Positions 15,497 to 25,159 are shown, counted from the stretch's first letter. The stretch: DNA of 64,000 nt from JAUYQR01 sp963822435 (GCA_963822435.1 CAWGHN010000003.1:1054001-1118000), one strand, 5' to 3'. Notes: generated by a model not told the origin, from the sequence alone. Made by a program: numbers and translations.

Positions 15497-16705
15497 TTAG
15501 ATGACCGCCTTTTCGAGGAAGGGGCGGTTTTCGACGATGCGGTCATAGCCGACCTCGGACAGATCGAGCGTGCGGAAGCCGCCGTAGATGATGAGTTCCG
15601 ACACCGCGCGACCGGCGGCGGGGCCTTGTTGCAGGCCGTGGCCGGAAAAGCCGTTGGCGAAAAGGAAGTTCGGCACCTGCGGGTGCGGGCCGACGATCAG
15701 GTTGTGGTCGAGCGTGTTGAAATCGTAATGCCCGGCCCATTGGTTGACGACCTTGATCGCCTCGAACGCGGGCGAGCGGGCGGCGAGGGCGGGCCAGACG
15801 ATGTCTTCGAATTCCTCCCAGCGGGGTTCGAAATCGTCCCAGTCGACGGCGGGGTCGTTTGTGGGGGCGGCGCCGGTCAGGAAGAAGCGGCCATCGGGGC
15901 GGCACCAGACGCCGCCGGGGTCGATCATCAGGGGCAGGCGGCCGTGGTTCACCGTGGCGCTGCCTTCGGGGGTGGTGGCGGCGTCGATTACAAAGACGGT
16001 GCGCTTGCGGGGCTCCACCGGCACGTCGAGGCCGGCCATGCGCGCGGTAAGGGCGGCGCGGGGGCCGGAGGCGTTGACGACGGTGCCGGTCTGGATCGTG
16101 GCGCCGGATTTGAGCGTGACGGCGGTGACGCGGTTGGCGGTGCGGGTGATGGTTACGACTTCGTCGGTGATGACGTGCGCGCCTTGGGCGCGGGCCTTGG
16201 CGCGGAAGCCGTTCATCAGGCCGGTGTTGGAGAACCAGCCTTCGCCGGAGCGGCCGTAGGAAGCGAGGCGGATGTCTTCGACGTTCAGGTGCGGGAAGGC
16301 GCGGGCCAGCTCCTGCGCGTCCCACAGGACGACATCGGCCCCGCAAGCGCGCTGCACCGCGTGGTTTTCGCGCAGCACCTGTTCCTGTGCGGGCGTGTTG
16401 GCGAGGAACAGGTAGCCGCCAGTGTGGAAATTGAGGTCGGGCGCGGGCTGGCCTTCGACTTGCATGGTGGTGGCGAAATCGCGGATGAAGGCGGAGCCGA
16501 ACTGGCCGATCTTTACGTTGATCGGGTTGGAAAACTGCGTGCGGATCGAGGCGGCGGAGAGCGAGGTGGAGGCCTTGGCGAAGGTCGGGTCGCGTTCCAC
16601 GATCAGGACGGAGCCTTTGAAATCGGGGTTTGCGGTCAGGAAATACGCGACGGCCGAGCCGATCACGGCCCCGCCGACGATCACCACATCATAGCTGTCG
16701 TTCAC
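15497..16705 (-). CDS. FAD-dependent oxidoreductase (DAO/sarcosine oxidase type)
   Basis: The N-terminal dinucleotide fold reads DVVIVGGAVIGSAVAYFLT, and the DAO-family C-terminal motif GPHPQVPNFLFANGFSGHGLQ is present. Such enzymes oxidise secondary or N-methyl amines, amino acids or hydroxy acids, passing electrons to oxygen or a carrier. At 402 aa the length is normal; no export signal is seen. It is the last gene of the six-gene operon, overlapping the previous one by 4 bp. An amine or imino-acid substrate would fit with the neighbouring aminotransferase. Confidence 0.88.
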   Translation of the reverse strand: MNDSYDVVIVGGAVIGSAVAYFLTANPDFKGSVLIVERDPTFAKASTSLSAASIRTQFSNPINVKIGQFGSAFIRDFATTMQVEGQPAPDLNFHTGGYLFLANTPAQEQVLRENHAVQRACGADVVLWDAQELARAFPHLNVEDIRLASYGRSGEGWFSNTGLMNGFRAKARAQGAHVITDEVVTITRTANRVTAVTLKSGATIQTGTVVNASGPRAALTARMAGLDVPVEPRKRTVFVIDAATTPEGSATVNHGRLPLMIDPGGVWCRPDGRFFLTGAAPTNDPAVDWDDFEPRWEEFEDIVWPALAARSPAFEAIKVVNQWAGHYDFNTLDHNLIVGPHPQVPNFLFANGFSGHGLQQGPAAGRAVSELIIYGGFRTLDLSEVGYDRIVENRPFLEKAVI

Positions 16706-17520
16706 TTTGCCGCCTCATCATCGGGGTGCCCAAGATCGACGAACCAACCGCCCAGGGCCTGCACGGCGGGAGCTTTCGGATCGGGCACAGGGGTACGCGC
16801 TTCTACAGCGGAACGGAAGGGTTCGGTGGTGTCCTGCGGGTGAAAACCGAGGTGCGCGGCGAGGCGGTTGTCGACCGCTTTCACCGCGTTGTCGGAGATG
16901 CCGAAGGCCACGGTAAAGCCAACCTGCGGTGCCGTGAGGGCGGCGGTGACGAGGCGGATGCAATCGTCGAAGGAAAGCCATGACCAGAGCATCCGCCGGT
17001 CAGCGGGTTCGGGGAAGGACGAGAAGATGCGCAGGGCGGCGGTCTCGATCCCGAACTTGTCCCAGTAGAGGCGGCCGAGGTCTTCGGCGAAGCATTTCGA
17101 CAGGCCATAAAGGCTGTCGGGGCGGTGCGGGGCATGGGCGTCGATCTGATCTTCGAGCCGGTGATAGCCGATGGCGTGGACCGAGGAGGCGTAGACGATG
17201 CGGGAGACACCGTGTGTGCGGGCGGCTTCGTAGATGTTGTAGCTGCCGATGATGCTGGAATTCAGCACCTCATCCCACGGGCGTTCCATCGGCGCGCCGC
17301 CGAAATGGACGATGGCGTCGACGCCTTGGGCGGCGGCCAAGACGGCAGCGGCGTCGTTGAGATCGAAGGTCAGCGCCTGTTCGTTGGGCTGAAGGGCGGT
17401 GATGGGGGCGCGGTCGGCAAGGCGGAGGCTGCGGGCAAGTGGGGCGAGGCCGCGGCGCAGTTGGGTGCCAAGGCGGCCAGCGGCGCCGGTGATGAGGATC
17501 GTGTCGAAACGGGGGGTCAT
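16702..17520 (-). CDS. Uronate dehydrogenase-like short-chain (extended SDR) enzyme
   Basis: NAD-binding LITGAAGRLGTQLRRGL at the start, RLADRAPI, VHFGGAPMERPWDEVL, then IIGSYNIYEAARTHGVSR and the catalytic YGLSK. These segments resemble uronate dehydrogenase (Udh), which oxidises galacturonate or glucuronate to the aldarolactone. At 272 aa it is near the family length (about 265). A uronate or similar sugar-acid substrate is a family-based inference, as the rest of the operon does not look like a standard uronate pathway. Both ends overlap neighbours by 4 bp. Confidence 0.8.
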   Translation of the reverse strand: MTPRFDTILITGAAGRLGTQLRRGLAPLARSLRLADRAPITALQPNEQALTFDLNDAAAVLAAAQGVDAIVHFGGAPMERPWDEVLNSSIIGSYNIYEAARTHGVSRIVYASSVHAIGYHRLEDQIDAHAPHRPDSLYGLSKCFAEDLGRLYWDKFGIETAALRIFSSFPEPADRRMLWSWLSFDDCIRLVTAALTAPQVGFTVAFGISDNAVKAVDNRLAAHLGFHPQDTTEPFRSAVEARTPVPDPKAPAVQALGGWFVDLGHPDDEAAK

Positions 17521-18734
17521 GCGGGTATTCCGGGTTCAAGGGCGGCGACGGCGCGGGCGATGCGTTTGGTAGCCTCGGCCAGTGTTGCGTCTGAGGTGGC
17601 GGTGGAGATTCGGAAGAACGGCGACAGGCCGTAAGCCGCGCCGGGAACGGCGGCGACGTGGGCCTCGGCCAGCAGGTAGGTGGTGACGGCGGTATCGTCG
17701 GTGAGGATCGCGCCTTTTGGGGTGCGCTTGCCGATCAGGGCAGAGCAACCGATGTAGGCGTAGAACGCGCCTTCGGGGGGTGCGAGGGTCAGGCCGGGGA
17801 TTTGCGCGACTGCGGCCACGACAAGGTCGCGGCGGCGCTGGAAGGCGGTGCGGAAAGCGGCGATGCAGTCTTGCGAACCGGTGAGGGCGGAGAGGGCTGC
17901 GGCCTGCATGGGCGCTGCGACCGATGTGACGGATTGGCTTTGCACGGTGGCCATCGCTTTCAAAAGCGGCGCGGGGCCGGTGGCGTAGCCGACGCGCCAG
18001 CCGGTCATCGCGTAGGCCTTGGCGACGCCGTTGACGATGAGCGTTCGGTCGCGGAGCGCGGGGCAGGCGGCCGCGAAGGAGGTGAAATCGCGCCCGTCAA
18101 AGCGGATGTGTTCGTAGATTTCATCCGACAGGATCAGGATGTGGGGATGGCGTTTCAGAACCGCGCCGAGGGCTTGCAGATCATCGCGGGAGTAGACCGC
18201 GCCGGAGGGGTTGCCGGGGGTGTTGAGGAACAGCCATTTGGTGCGGGGCGTGATGGCGGCTTCAAGCGCCGGCGGTGTGAGGCGAAAGCCGGCTTCGGGG
18301 CCGCAGATCGGTGTGACCGGCGTGCCGCCGAGGAGTTTGACCATTTCGGGGTAGCTGACGAAATAGGGGGCGGGCAGGATCGCCTCGTCGCCGTCGTTGA
18401 GCGTGGCCATCAGGGCGTTGAAGATGATCTGCTTGGCACCGTTGGCGACGACGATGTCATCGGGGGTGCAGTCGAGGCCATTCTCGCGCCGGAACTTGGC
18501 AGCGACGGCGGTGCGCAGCGCGAGGGTGCCTGCGGCGGGGGTGTAGAGGGTTTCGCCATTGGTTGCGGCGGTGTGGGCGGCGGCGGCGATGTGGGACGGG
18601 GTGGGGAAGTCCGGTTCCCCGAGGCCAAGGTCGATCACGTCGATACCGGTGGCGCGCAGGGCTTTTGCGGCCATCGACGCGGCCATCGAGGCGGAGGGTT
18701 TGACGGCGGCAAGGCGGGTGGCGGTGTAGCTCAT
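17517..18734 (-). CDS. Class I/II aminotransferase (aspartate aminotransferase type)
   Basis: PLP enzyme of fold type I. Visible are LGLGEPDFPTP near residue 38, NTPGNPSGAVYS, ILSDEIYEHIRFDG, and the lysine that binds PLP in NGVAKAYAMTGWRVGYATG. FFRISTATSD near the end holds the arginine that binds the substrate carboxylate. At 405 aa the length is normal. In the middle of the operon it probably moves an amino group to or from a keto acid made by its neighbours. Specificity cannot be read from the sequence. Confidence 0.92.
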   Translation of the reverse strand: MSYTATRLAAVKPSASMAASMAAKALRATGIDVIDLGLGEPDFPTPSHIAAAAHTAATNGETLYTPAAGTLALRTAVAAKFRRENGLDCTPDDIVVANGAKQIIFNALMATLNDGDEAILPAPYFVSYPEMVKLLGGTPVTPICGPEAGFRLTPPALEAAITPRTKWLFLNTPGNPSGAVYSRDDLQALGAVLKRHPHILILSDEIYEHIRFDGRDFTSFAAACPALRDRTLIVNGVAKAYAMTGWRVGYATGPAPLLKAMATVQSQSVTSVAAPMQAAALSALTGSQDCIAAFRTAFQRRRDLVVAAVAQIPGLTLAPPEGAFYAYIGCSALIGKRTPKGAILTDDTAVTTYLLAEAHVAAVPGAAYGLSPFFRISTATSDATLAEATKRIARAVAALEPGIPA

Positions 18735-20353
18735 GACTTGGCCTTGGTGACGTAGCCTTTCGCGGTGTCATCGGCGCGAGCATCGGCGGTGCGGCGGACC
18801 GGGTCGCCAAAGCCGCCGCCACCGGGCAGGGTGAGGATCAGGCGGCGACCGGCGGGGACGTGCTGCCAGCCCTTGGGCTTGAGCTTGGTGCCATCGTCAA
18901 GGTCCACCGATCCGGCGGCACCGGGTTGGCCACCGTCGCGGCCACGGGCGGGATGGTTGACGCGGTCGAACATGGCGGAGAAGTCAAATTCGTGGCCGGG
19001 CAGCGGTTCGATCTCGATGATCTGGCCGAGGCCGCCGCGGTATTCGCCGTCACCGCCGGAATCGGGGCGCAGTTCCTTGCGCCAGATCACGACGGGGCCG
19101 GTGTGTTCGGTGGCCTCGATCGGCATGGTCATCACGCCGGAGGGGAAGGCGGTGGCCGAGAGGCCGTCGGCGGCGGGGCGCGCGCCCATGCCGCCGGAGT
19201 TGAACATGAGGATTTCGGCGCGGCGGCCGGTGTGGCCGGGGGCGGGGCGAACGGACATGTGGATGTTCCACAGGGCGGCGGCGCCTTCAGCGAGGACTTG
19301 TCCGGGGAGTGCCTTGGCGAGCGCGCCGAGGACGAGGTCGGGAACGAGGTGGCCGATGACGTGGCGGACGGAAACGGGGGCGGGGCGGGGGGCGTTCAGG
19401 ATGTTTTCCGGCGAGGCGATGGTGAAGGCTTCAAGCGAGGCCCAGTTGTTCGGAATGTCGGGCGCGATCACGCATTTCAGCGCGTAGGAGGCGTAGGCCT
19501 TGGTGTAGATGATCGGCACGTTGATGCCCTTGGGCGAGACCGGGCCGGAGCCTGCGAAATCGACATTCACCGTGTCGCCCGCGATGGTGACGGACGCGGC
19601 GAGGCGGACGGGGGTGTCGTATCCGTCGGTGTCGAGGATGTTGTCCCAAGTGCCTTGCGGCAGGGCGCGCAGACGGTCGAGCGTGGCGCTGCGGGTGCGG
19701 GTGAAGATGAAGTCGCCCAGATCGTCGAGGGTGGCGAGGCCGATTTCCTGCATCATCGCGGCGAGGCGGCGGTGGCCCACGTCGTTGCAGGCGGCGAGGG
19801 AGTAGAAATCGCCGACGACCTGATCGGGTTCGCGGACGTTGGCGCGCAGAAGGCGGATCAGGGTGTCGTTCACGGCGCCCCGTTCGGCGAACTTCATGAT
19901 CGGGATCTGGATGCCCTCTTCGTAGACCGATTTGCCATCGGCCCCGAAGCCGCGCCCGCCGACATCGACGACATGGGCGGTGCAGGCGAAGAAGCCGACG
20001 AGCGTGTCGCCGAGGAATGAGGGCGAGACCATCGTGATGTCGTGGAGGTGACCGGTGCCTTTCCACGGATCGTTGGTGACGTAGGTGTCGCCGGGAAACA
20101 TGTTGGCGCGGCCGATTTCGGTGATGAAGTGGAGGACCGCCTCGGCCATCGTGTTGACGTGGCCGGGGGTGCCGGTGACGGCTTGGGCAAGCATCCGACC
20201 TGAGGGGTCGAAGACGCCGGCGGAGAGGTCGCCCGCTTCGCGGACCGAGGTGGAAAAGGCGGTGCGCAGGAGGGTCATCGCCTGTTCCTCGACCACCGAA
20301 ATCAGGCGGTTCCACATCACCTGAAAGCGGATCTCGCGGGTGGGATCGGTCAT
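18731..20353 (-). CDS. hyuB: Hydantoinase/oxoprolinase B-type subunit
   Basis: Full-length HyuB protein of 540 aa. Typical segments are RTAFSTSVREAGDLSAGVFDPSGRMLAQ (split over residues about 25-55), NDPWKGTGHLHDITMVSPSF, and the glycine-rich LTLPGGGGFGDPVRR near the end. With HyuA it forms an ATP-dependent complex that opens cyclic amides such as N-methylhydantoin, 5-oxoproline or lactams, or that carboxylates ketones (acetone carboxylase relatives). It starts within the hyuA stop codon (ATGA). A second hyuAB pair lies near the right edge of the window. Confidence 0.9.
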   Translation of the reverse strand: MTDPTREIRFQVMWNRLISVVEEQAMTLLRTAFSTSVREAGDLSAGVFDPSGRMLAQAVTGTPGHVNTMAEAVLHFITEIGRANMFPGDTYVTNDPWKGTGHLHDITMVSPSFLGDTLVGFFACTAHVVDVGGRGFGADGKSVYEEGIQIPIMKFAERGAVNDTLIRLLRANVREPDQVVGDFYSLAACNDVGHRRLAAMMQEIGLATLDDLGDFIFTRTRSATLDRLRALPQGTWDNILDTDGYDTPVRLAASVTIAGDTVNVDFAGSGPVSPKGINVPIIYTKAYASYALKCVIAPDIPNNWASLEAFTIASPENILNAPRPAPVSVRHVIGHLVPDLVLGALAKALPGQVLAEGAAALWNIHMSVRPAPGHTGRRAEILMFNSGGMGARPAADGLSATAFPSGVMTMPIEATEHTGPVVIWRKELRPDSGGDGEYRGGLGQIIEIEPLPGHEFDFSAMFDRVNHPARGRDGGQPGAAGSVDLDDGTKLKPKGWQHVPAGRRLILTLPGGGGFGDPVRRTADARADDTAKGYVTKAKS

Positions 20354-22434
20354 GGCGCGGACTTTCGGATGAGGAGGAGGGAGCCGTCGGTCTGCATCAC
20401 CACGTCGAAGGGCGAGGTGACGACGGTGGAGGTTTCACGCTCCGCGATGATCGCGGGGCCGTGGATGCGGTCGCCGGGGGCAAGGGTGGCGCGGTCGGCG
20501 ATGGCGGTGGGCAGGGTGGTGCCGGTGGCAGGGTCGAACACGTCGCGGAAGGTGGTGGGTGTGAGGGTGGTGGTGCCGTCGGTCAGGTGGTGGCGGACGG
20601 GGGCGGGGCGGGTGTCGCTGGCCTTGACCGACCATGTGACAACCTCGATCTCCAGCGCGTCGTCACTCGTGCCGCCGATGGCGCGGCCGAAGAAGCGTGC
20701 GTAGGCGTCGCGGAAGGCGGCGCGCAGGGCGGTGACGTCGGGGGCGGTGAAGGGGTGGTCGGGAAGCGGTACGGGGATTTCCCAGCCTTGACCCTTGTAG
20801 CGCATGAAGGCGGTCGCCTCGACCGTGATGGCGGCGGTGGTGCCAGTGCGGACGAAGCTTTCGGCGGTGGTTTTCAGGCTGGCGAGGAGGGCGTTGACGG
20901 CTTCGGTGTCGAAGGAGGAAAGCCGGGTGATGCGGGTAACGAGCGCTTCGTAGCCGAACGGGGCGCGCAGGAAGCCGATGGCGGACCCGACGCCCGCGCC
21001 GGGCGGCACGAGGCAGCGGTCGATGCCCAGCTTTTCGCACAGCCGCGCGGCGTGGAGGGGGGCGGCACCGCCGAAGGCGATCATCAGGTTGTCGGAGATG
21101 TTCTTGCCGTTTTCCACCGCGTGGACGCGCGCGGCGTTGGCCATGTTTTCATCCACCACCTCGGCGATGCCGAAGGCGGCGGAGCGGGGGTCAAGCTTCA
21201 GCGGGTGGCCTACGTGGGCGTCGATGGCCGTGGCGGCAAGGGGGGCGGAGAGGCGGATCGCGCCACCGGCGAAGTTGTCGGGGTCGATCTTGCCGAGGAT
21301 CAGGTCGGCGTCGGTGATGGCAGGGCGGTCGCCACCGCGCTGGTAGCAGGCGGGGCCGGGTTCGGAGCCGGCCGATTCCGGGCCGGTCTGGATGCGGCCC
21401 ATGCTGTCGACCGAGGCGAGGGAACCGCCACCGGCGCCGATTTCGATCATCTCGATCACGGGGATCGAGATCGGCATTCCGGAACCCTTGGCGAAGCGGG
21501 TGGTGCGGGCCACCTCGAAGCTGCGGGCGGTTTTCGGGGCGAAGTCTTCGATCAGGCAGATCTTCGCGGTGGTGCCGCCCATGTCGTAGCTGACAACGTG
21601 GGGAAGGTTGAAACGGCGGGCGATGTCGGCGGCGAAGATGGCGCCGCCTGCCGGGCCGCTTTCGATCAGACGGACGGGGAATTCGGCTGCGGTTTCGACC
21701 GAGATCAGGCCACCGCCGGAGTGGATCATGAACACCGGGCAGGTGGCGCCCTGGTCTTTGAGGCGGGCTTGCAGGCGGGTGAGGTAAGCGGCCATCTGCG
21801 GGCGGACGTAGGCGTTGGCGCAGACGGTATTGAATCGCTCAAACTCGCGCATCTGGGGCGAGACTTCGCAGGAAAGCGAGATCGGGGCGGCGGTGCGGGC
21901 GGCGATGATGTCGCGCGCGCGGGCCTCGTGCGCGGGGTTGAGGTAGGAGTGGATGAATCCGATGGCAACCGCGCCGTAGCCGCCAGCGGCAATGGCGTCG
22001 GCGACGGCTTCGAGGGCGGACCCGTCGAGCGGCAGCAGTTCCTGCCCATCGGCGCCGATCCGGCCGGGGACGGTGAAGCGGTCTTGCCGGGGGACGAGCG
22101 GCTGCGGCAGGCGCAGGTTCAGGTCATACTGGTCGAAGCGGTTTTCGGTGCGCATCTCGACGGTGTCGCGGAAGCCTTCGGTGGTGACGAAGGCGGTCTT
22201 TGCGCCGCGCCGTTCGATGAGTGCGTTGGTGGCAAGGGTGGTGCCGTGGATGACGATGTCGAGGTCGGCGTAAGTGAGGTTCGCCTCGGTCAACACGATG
22301 CGGGTGGCGTCGAGGATCGCCTGTTCGGGGGCGGCGTAGTTCGTCAGGATCTTGGTCGAATGGATCGTGCCGTTGTGGTCAAGCGCTACGTCGGTGAAGG
22401 TGCCGCCGATATCGGCACCGAGGCGGATGGTCAT
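20350..22434 (-). CDS. hyuA: Hydantoinase/oxoprolinase A-type subunit (ATP-binding)
   Basis: At 694 aa it has the actin-like ATPase fold of HyuA: RLGADIGGTFTDVAL at the N-terminus, VIHGTTLATNALIERRGAKT, SGPAGGAIFAADIARRF, VSYDMGGTTAKI, IGAGGGSLASVDSMG and GPACYQRGG. It uses ATP to activate the cyclic amide. The start overlaps the stop of the ThDP gene by 4 bp. Catalytic segments are intact. The true substrate is unknown. Confidence 0.92.
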   Translation of the reverse strand: MTIRLGADIGGTFTDVALDHNGTIHSTKILTNYAAPEQAILDATRIVLTEANLTYADLDIVIHGTTLATNALIERRGAKTAFVTTEGFRDTVEMRTENRFDQYDLNLRLPQPLVPRQDRFTVPGRIGADGQELLPLDGSALEAVADAIAAGGYGAVAIGFIHSYLNPAHEARARDIIAARTAAPISLSCEVSPQMREFERFNTVCANAYVRPQMAAYLTRLQARLKDQGATCPVFMIHSGGGLISVETAAEFPVRLIESGPAGGAIFAADIARRFNLPHVVSYDMGGTTAKICLIEDFAPKTARSFEVARTTRFAKGSGMPISIPVIEMIEIGAGGGSLASVDSMGRIQTGPESAGSEPGPACYQRGGDRPAITDADLILGKIDPDNFAGGAIRLSAPLAATAIDAHVGHPLKLDPRSAAFGIAEVVDENMANAARVHAVENGKNISDNLMIAFGGAAPLHAARLCEKLGIDRCLVPPGAGVGSAIGFLRAPFGYEALVTRITRLSSFDTEAVNALLASLKTTAESFVRTGTTAAITVEATAFMRYKGQGWEIPVPLPDHPFTAPDVTALRAAFRDAYARFFGRAIGGTSDDALEIEVVTWSVKASDTRPAPVRHHLTDGTTTLTPTTFRDVFDPATGTTLPTAIADRATLAPGDRIHGPAIIAERETSTVVTSPFDVVMQTDGSLLLIRKSAP

Positions 22435-24110
22435 TTCGTTTCCTTTTCGGCCCGATCTTTTTCAGCGAGCGCCTTGGCGCGCATCTGGCTGAGGGTCTGG
22501 CGCGGGGTGAGGGCTTCGGGCGAGATGTCGAGGTCGAGGACCGCGCCGGTTTTCGAGGCCAGCGCACGGGCGAAGGCGGCGGGGAAATCGGCGGTGGCTG
22601 ACACCCGTTCGGCGTGGAGGCCGTAGGCGCGGGCGAGGGCCGAGAAGTCGGGGTTCACGAGCGTGGTGCCGGAGACGCGGGTCGGGAAATGGCGTTCCTG
22701 ATGCGCGCGGATCGTGCCGTACATGCCGTTGTTGAGGATGAGGACGATGGGCTGCGCACCGGCCTGCATCGCGGTGCCAAGTTCGGGCAAGTTCATCTGG
22801 ATATCGCCGTCACCGGCAAAGCAGACCACGGTCCGGTCGGGGTAGGCGACTTTGGCGGCTATGGCAGCGGGCAGGCCGTAGCCCATGGCACCCGACTGCG
22901 GCGCGAGGAGGCGGGCGTGCGGGCCGAAGCGGAAGAATTTGTTCGGCCATGCAGTAAAGTTGCCGGCACCGTTCGTGAGGATTGCGTCGGCGGGCAGGAT
23001 GGATTGCAGATGCGCCATGACCCGCCCCATGTCGACAGGCGAAGGTTGGGGCGGCAGGTCGAAGGTCGCCTGATAGGCTGCGCGGGCGCGTTTGCGCCAG
23101 TCGGACCACGGACCTTTGACGGGCGTTAGGGCAGCGGCGAAGGCGTTGGGGCCGGCGGGAATGCCGAGGGTGGGAATGTAGACCTTGCCGATCTCGAGGC
23201 TGGAGGCGTGGACATGGATGATCTTTTGCGCAGGGGTGGGCACGGAGAAGAGGGTGTAGCCTTCGGTCGATATCTCGCCAAAGCGGGTGTTGAGGGCGAG
23301 GACAACGTCCGCCTCGGCCAAGGTCGCGCGGACGCCGGCGGTCAGGCCGAGGCCGAGGTCGCCGGCGTAGACGGGGGAGTGGTTGTCGATCATGTCCTGA
23401 TAGCGAAGCGCGGCGACGACGGGGATGTCGGACGCCTCGGCGAAGGATTGGAGCGCGGCGCGGCCGGCGGCTGTCCAGTTGCAGCCGCCGAGGAGGATGG
23501 CGGGGCGCTGGGCTTGGGCCAGGAGTGCAAGCGCGTCCGAAAGTGCGGCCGGGTCGGGGCTGGGTTCGGCGATACGGGCAGGGCCGGTGAGGGGCAGGGC
23601 GGCGGTGACGCCGGACAGCACGTCTTCGGGCAGGGCGACGACCACAGGGCCGGGGCGGCCGGTGGTGGCGGTGATCCAGGCGCGGGACAGGATTTCGGGG
23701 ATGCGGTCGGCGTGGTCAACCTCGACCGCCCATTTTGCCATCGTGCCAAAGACGGCGCGGTAGTCGATTTCCTGAAACGCCTCGCGGCCCTTCATGTCGG
23801 TGCCGACCTGACCGACGAAGATCAGCATCGGGGCAGAGTCCTGCATGGCGGTGTGGATGCCGATCGAGGCGTTGGTAACGCCGGGGCCACGGGTGACAAG
23901 GGCGATGCCGGGCTGGCCGGTCAGCTTGCCCCATGCGGCGGCCATGAAGGCAGCACCGCCTTCGTTGCGGCAAAGCACGAAATCGAAGCGCCCTTGGGTG
24001 TCGTGCATCGCATCGAGAACGGCGAGGTAGCTTTCGCCCGGCACGCCGAAGGCGCGGGTGGCGCCGAGAGCGACGAGGCTTTCGACCAGTAACTGCCCGC
24101 CGTTGCGCAT
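22431..24110 (-). CDS. Thiamine diphosphate-dependent enzyme (acetolactate synthase-like superfamily)
   Basis: 559 aa with the three domains of the POX/AHAS group: N-terminal pyrimidine-binding domain (GVPGESYLAVLDAM, the conserved glutamate in LCRNEGGAAFMAAA, RGPGVTNASIGIHTA), a central Rossmann domain, and a C-terminal diphosphate domain (SGAMGYGLPAAIAAKVAYP, CFAGDGDIQMNLPELGTA, LNNGMYGTI). It should act on a 2-keto acid. The ATG at 24110 has GGAGG 5 bases upstream and is preferred over an upstream start. It is the first gene of the six-gene operon, so the promoter must lie between 24111 and the divergent ROK gene. No acetolactate synthase small subunit is present, so a catabolic role is more likely. 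Confidence 0.86.
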   Translation of the reverse strand: MRNGGQLLVESLVALGATRAFGVPGESYLAVLDAMHDTQGRFDFVLCRNEGGAAFMAAAWGKLTGQPGIALVTRGPGVTNASIGIHTAMQDSAPMLIFVGQVGTDMKGREAFQEIDYRAVFGTMAKWAVEVDHADRIPEILSRAWITATTGRPGPVVVALPEDVLSGVTAALPLTGPARIAEPSPDPAALSDALALLAQAQRPAILLGGCNWTAAGRAALQSFAEASDIPVVAALRYQDMIDNHSPVYAGDLGLGLTAGVRATLAEADVVLALNTRFGEISTEGYTLFSVPTPAQKIIHVHASSLEIGKVYIPTLGIPAGPNAFAAALTPVKGPWSDWRKRARAAYQATFDLPPQPSPVDMGRVMAHLQSILPADAILTNGAGNFTAWPNKFFRFGPHARLLAPQSGAMGYGLPAAIAAKVAYPDRTVVCFAGDGDIQMNLPELGTAMQAGAQPIVLILNNGMYGTIRAHQERHFPTRVSGTTLVNPDFSALARAYGLHAERVSATADFPAAFARALASKTGAVLDLDISPEALTPRQTLSQMRAKALAEKDRAEKETK

Positions 24111-24250
24111 GGATACCTCCCCCAAGTTTCGGCGCGATCATGCCCGGGCAGATTGGCGAAGAAAACCGTGTTCTGCTGGCTTAATGGGCGTTTGACGGGC
24201 GATCTGGCGTGTCGACAGGGGGGAGGCGCATCGCTAACGATGGGCTTGGA

Positions 24251-25159
24251 ATGGTTGGCAAGCGGGGTTGGCAGGCAGTGTTCCTGTGCTTTGACATTGG
24301 CGGGTCGCGGATCAAGGCGGGGTTGGCCGAGGCCGGTGGCGTGATGCCCTTGGGCGCGGTGCCGACGGCGGTGGATGATCTGGACGGGTTCGTGGCGGGG
24401 CTGGCGGGGTTCATGCGGCCGGGCGTGCGGGGCGTGGCGATTTCGATTGCCGGAGTGGTAGAGCCGGAGACGGGTATCGGCCGGGTGGCCAACATCCACT
24501 GCATCGATGGGCTGGCGCTGGCCCCGTTGCTGGAGGCGCGGCTCGGGCTGCCCGTGATTGTGCTGAACGACGCGGACTGCTTTGCGCTGGCCGAGGCGCG
24601 GCAGGGGGCGGGGCGTGGGCATGGCACGGTGTTCGGCGTGATCCTTGGCACCGGCGTGGGTGGCGGGCTGGTGATTGATGGGCGGCTGGTGACGGGGGCA
24701 GGCGGTTATGCCGGCGAATGGGGGCACGGGCCGGTGATCCGGGGAGACTTCGCATTTCCTTGCGGCTGCGGGCAGGTTGGGTGCATCGACACCGTGGGTG
24801 GCGCGCGCGGGCTGGAGCGGCTGTGGCGCGCCTCGGGCGGGGAGCCGTTGGGGTCGGTGGAAATTCTGGCGCGGTGGCGAGCGGGGGATGCAGACGCGGC
24901 GCCGGTGGTGGATTTGTGGGAAGAGCTGGTGTCGGGGCCGTTGGCGATGGTGCTGAACGTGACGGGCGCAGGCATTGTGCCGGTGGGCGGCGGGCTGGCG
25001 AACGTACCGGCGCTGATTGCGCGGCTGGACCGGGCGGTTCGGGCGCGGGTGTTGCGACGGACGGAGCGGCCTTTGGTGGTGCTGGCCGAATGTAGGGTTG
25101 AGCCGGGGTTGATCGGCGCGGCGGAGGCCGGGTTGGCGGAGTTCGGGCAATCGGAATGA
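24251..25159 (+). CDS. ROK-family sugar kinase
   Basis: Phosphate-binding FDIGGSRIKAGLAEAGG, catalytic aspartate in VLNDADCFALAEARQG, VILGTGVGGGLVIDGRL, GEWGHGPV and the zinc loop CGCGQVGCID mark an ROK kinase, likely for an amino sugar or hexose. No DNA-binding domain is present, so it is a kinase and not an ROK repressor. The start is uncertain: the ATG at 24251 gives 302 aa; a GTG at 24278 or one further upstream at 24209 is possible. It overlaps cutC by 4 bp and is divergent from the ThDP operon. Confidence 0.86.
   Translation: MVGKRGWQAVFLCFDIGGSRIKAGLAEAGGVMPLGAVPTAVDDLDGFVAGLAGFMRPGVRGVAISIAGVVEPETGIGRVANIHCIDGLALAPLLEARLGLPVIVLNDADCFALAEARQGAGRGHGTVFGVILGTGVGGGLVIDGRLVTGAGGYAGEWGHGPVIRGDFAFPCGCGQVGCIDTVGGARGLERLWRASGGEPLGSVEILARWRAGDADAAPVVDLWEELVSGPLAMVLNVTGAGIVPVGGGLANVPALIARLDRAVRARVLRRTERPLVVLAECRVEPGLIGAAEAGLAEFGQSE

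Noticed and set aside
15242..16843. 533-codon plus-strand frame across the end of the fucose-isomerase-like gene and the FAD oxidoreductase
   Set aside because: It overlaps two well-supported genes, is Gly/Asp/Val-rich and has no ribosome site or known domain.
20461..22626. 721-codon plus-strand open frame opposite hyuA
   Set aside because: It is antisense to an intact hyuA with all family motifs. The translation is Gly/Val/Asp-rich with no domain; it is a GC-rich shadow frame.
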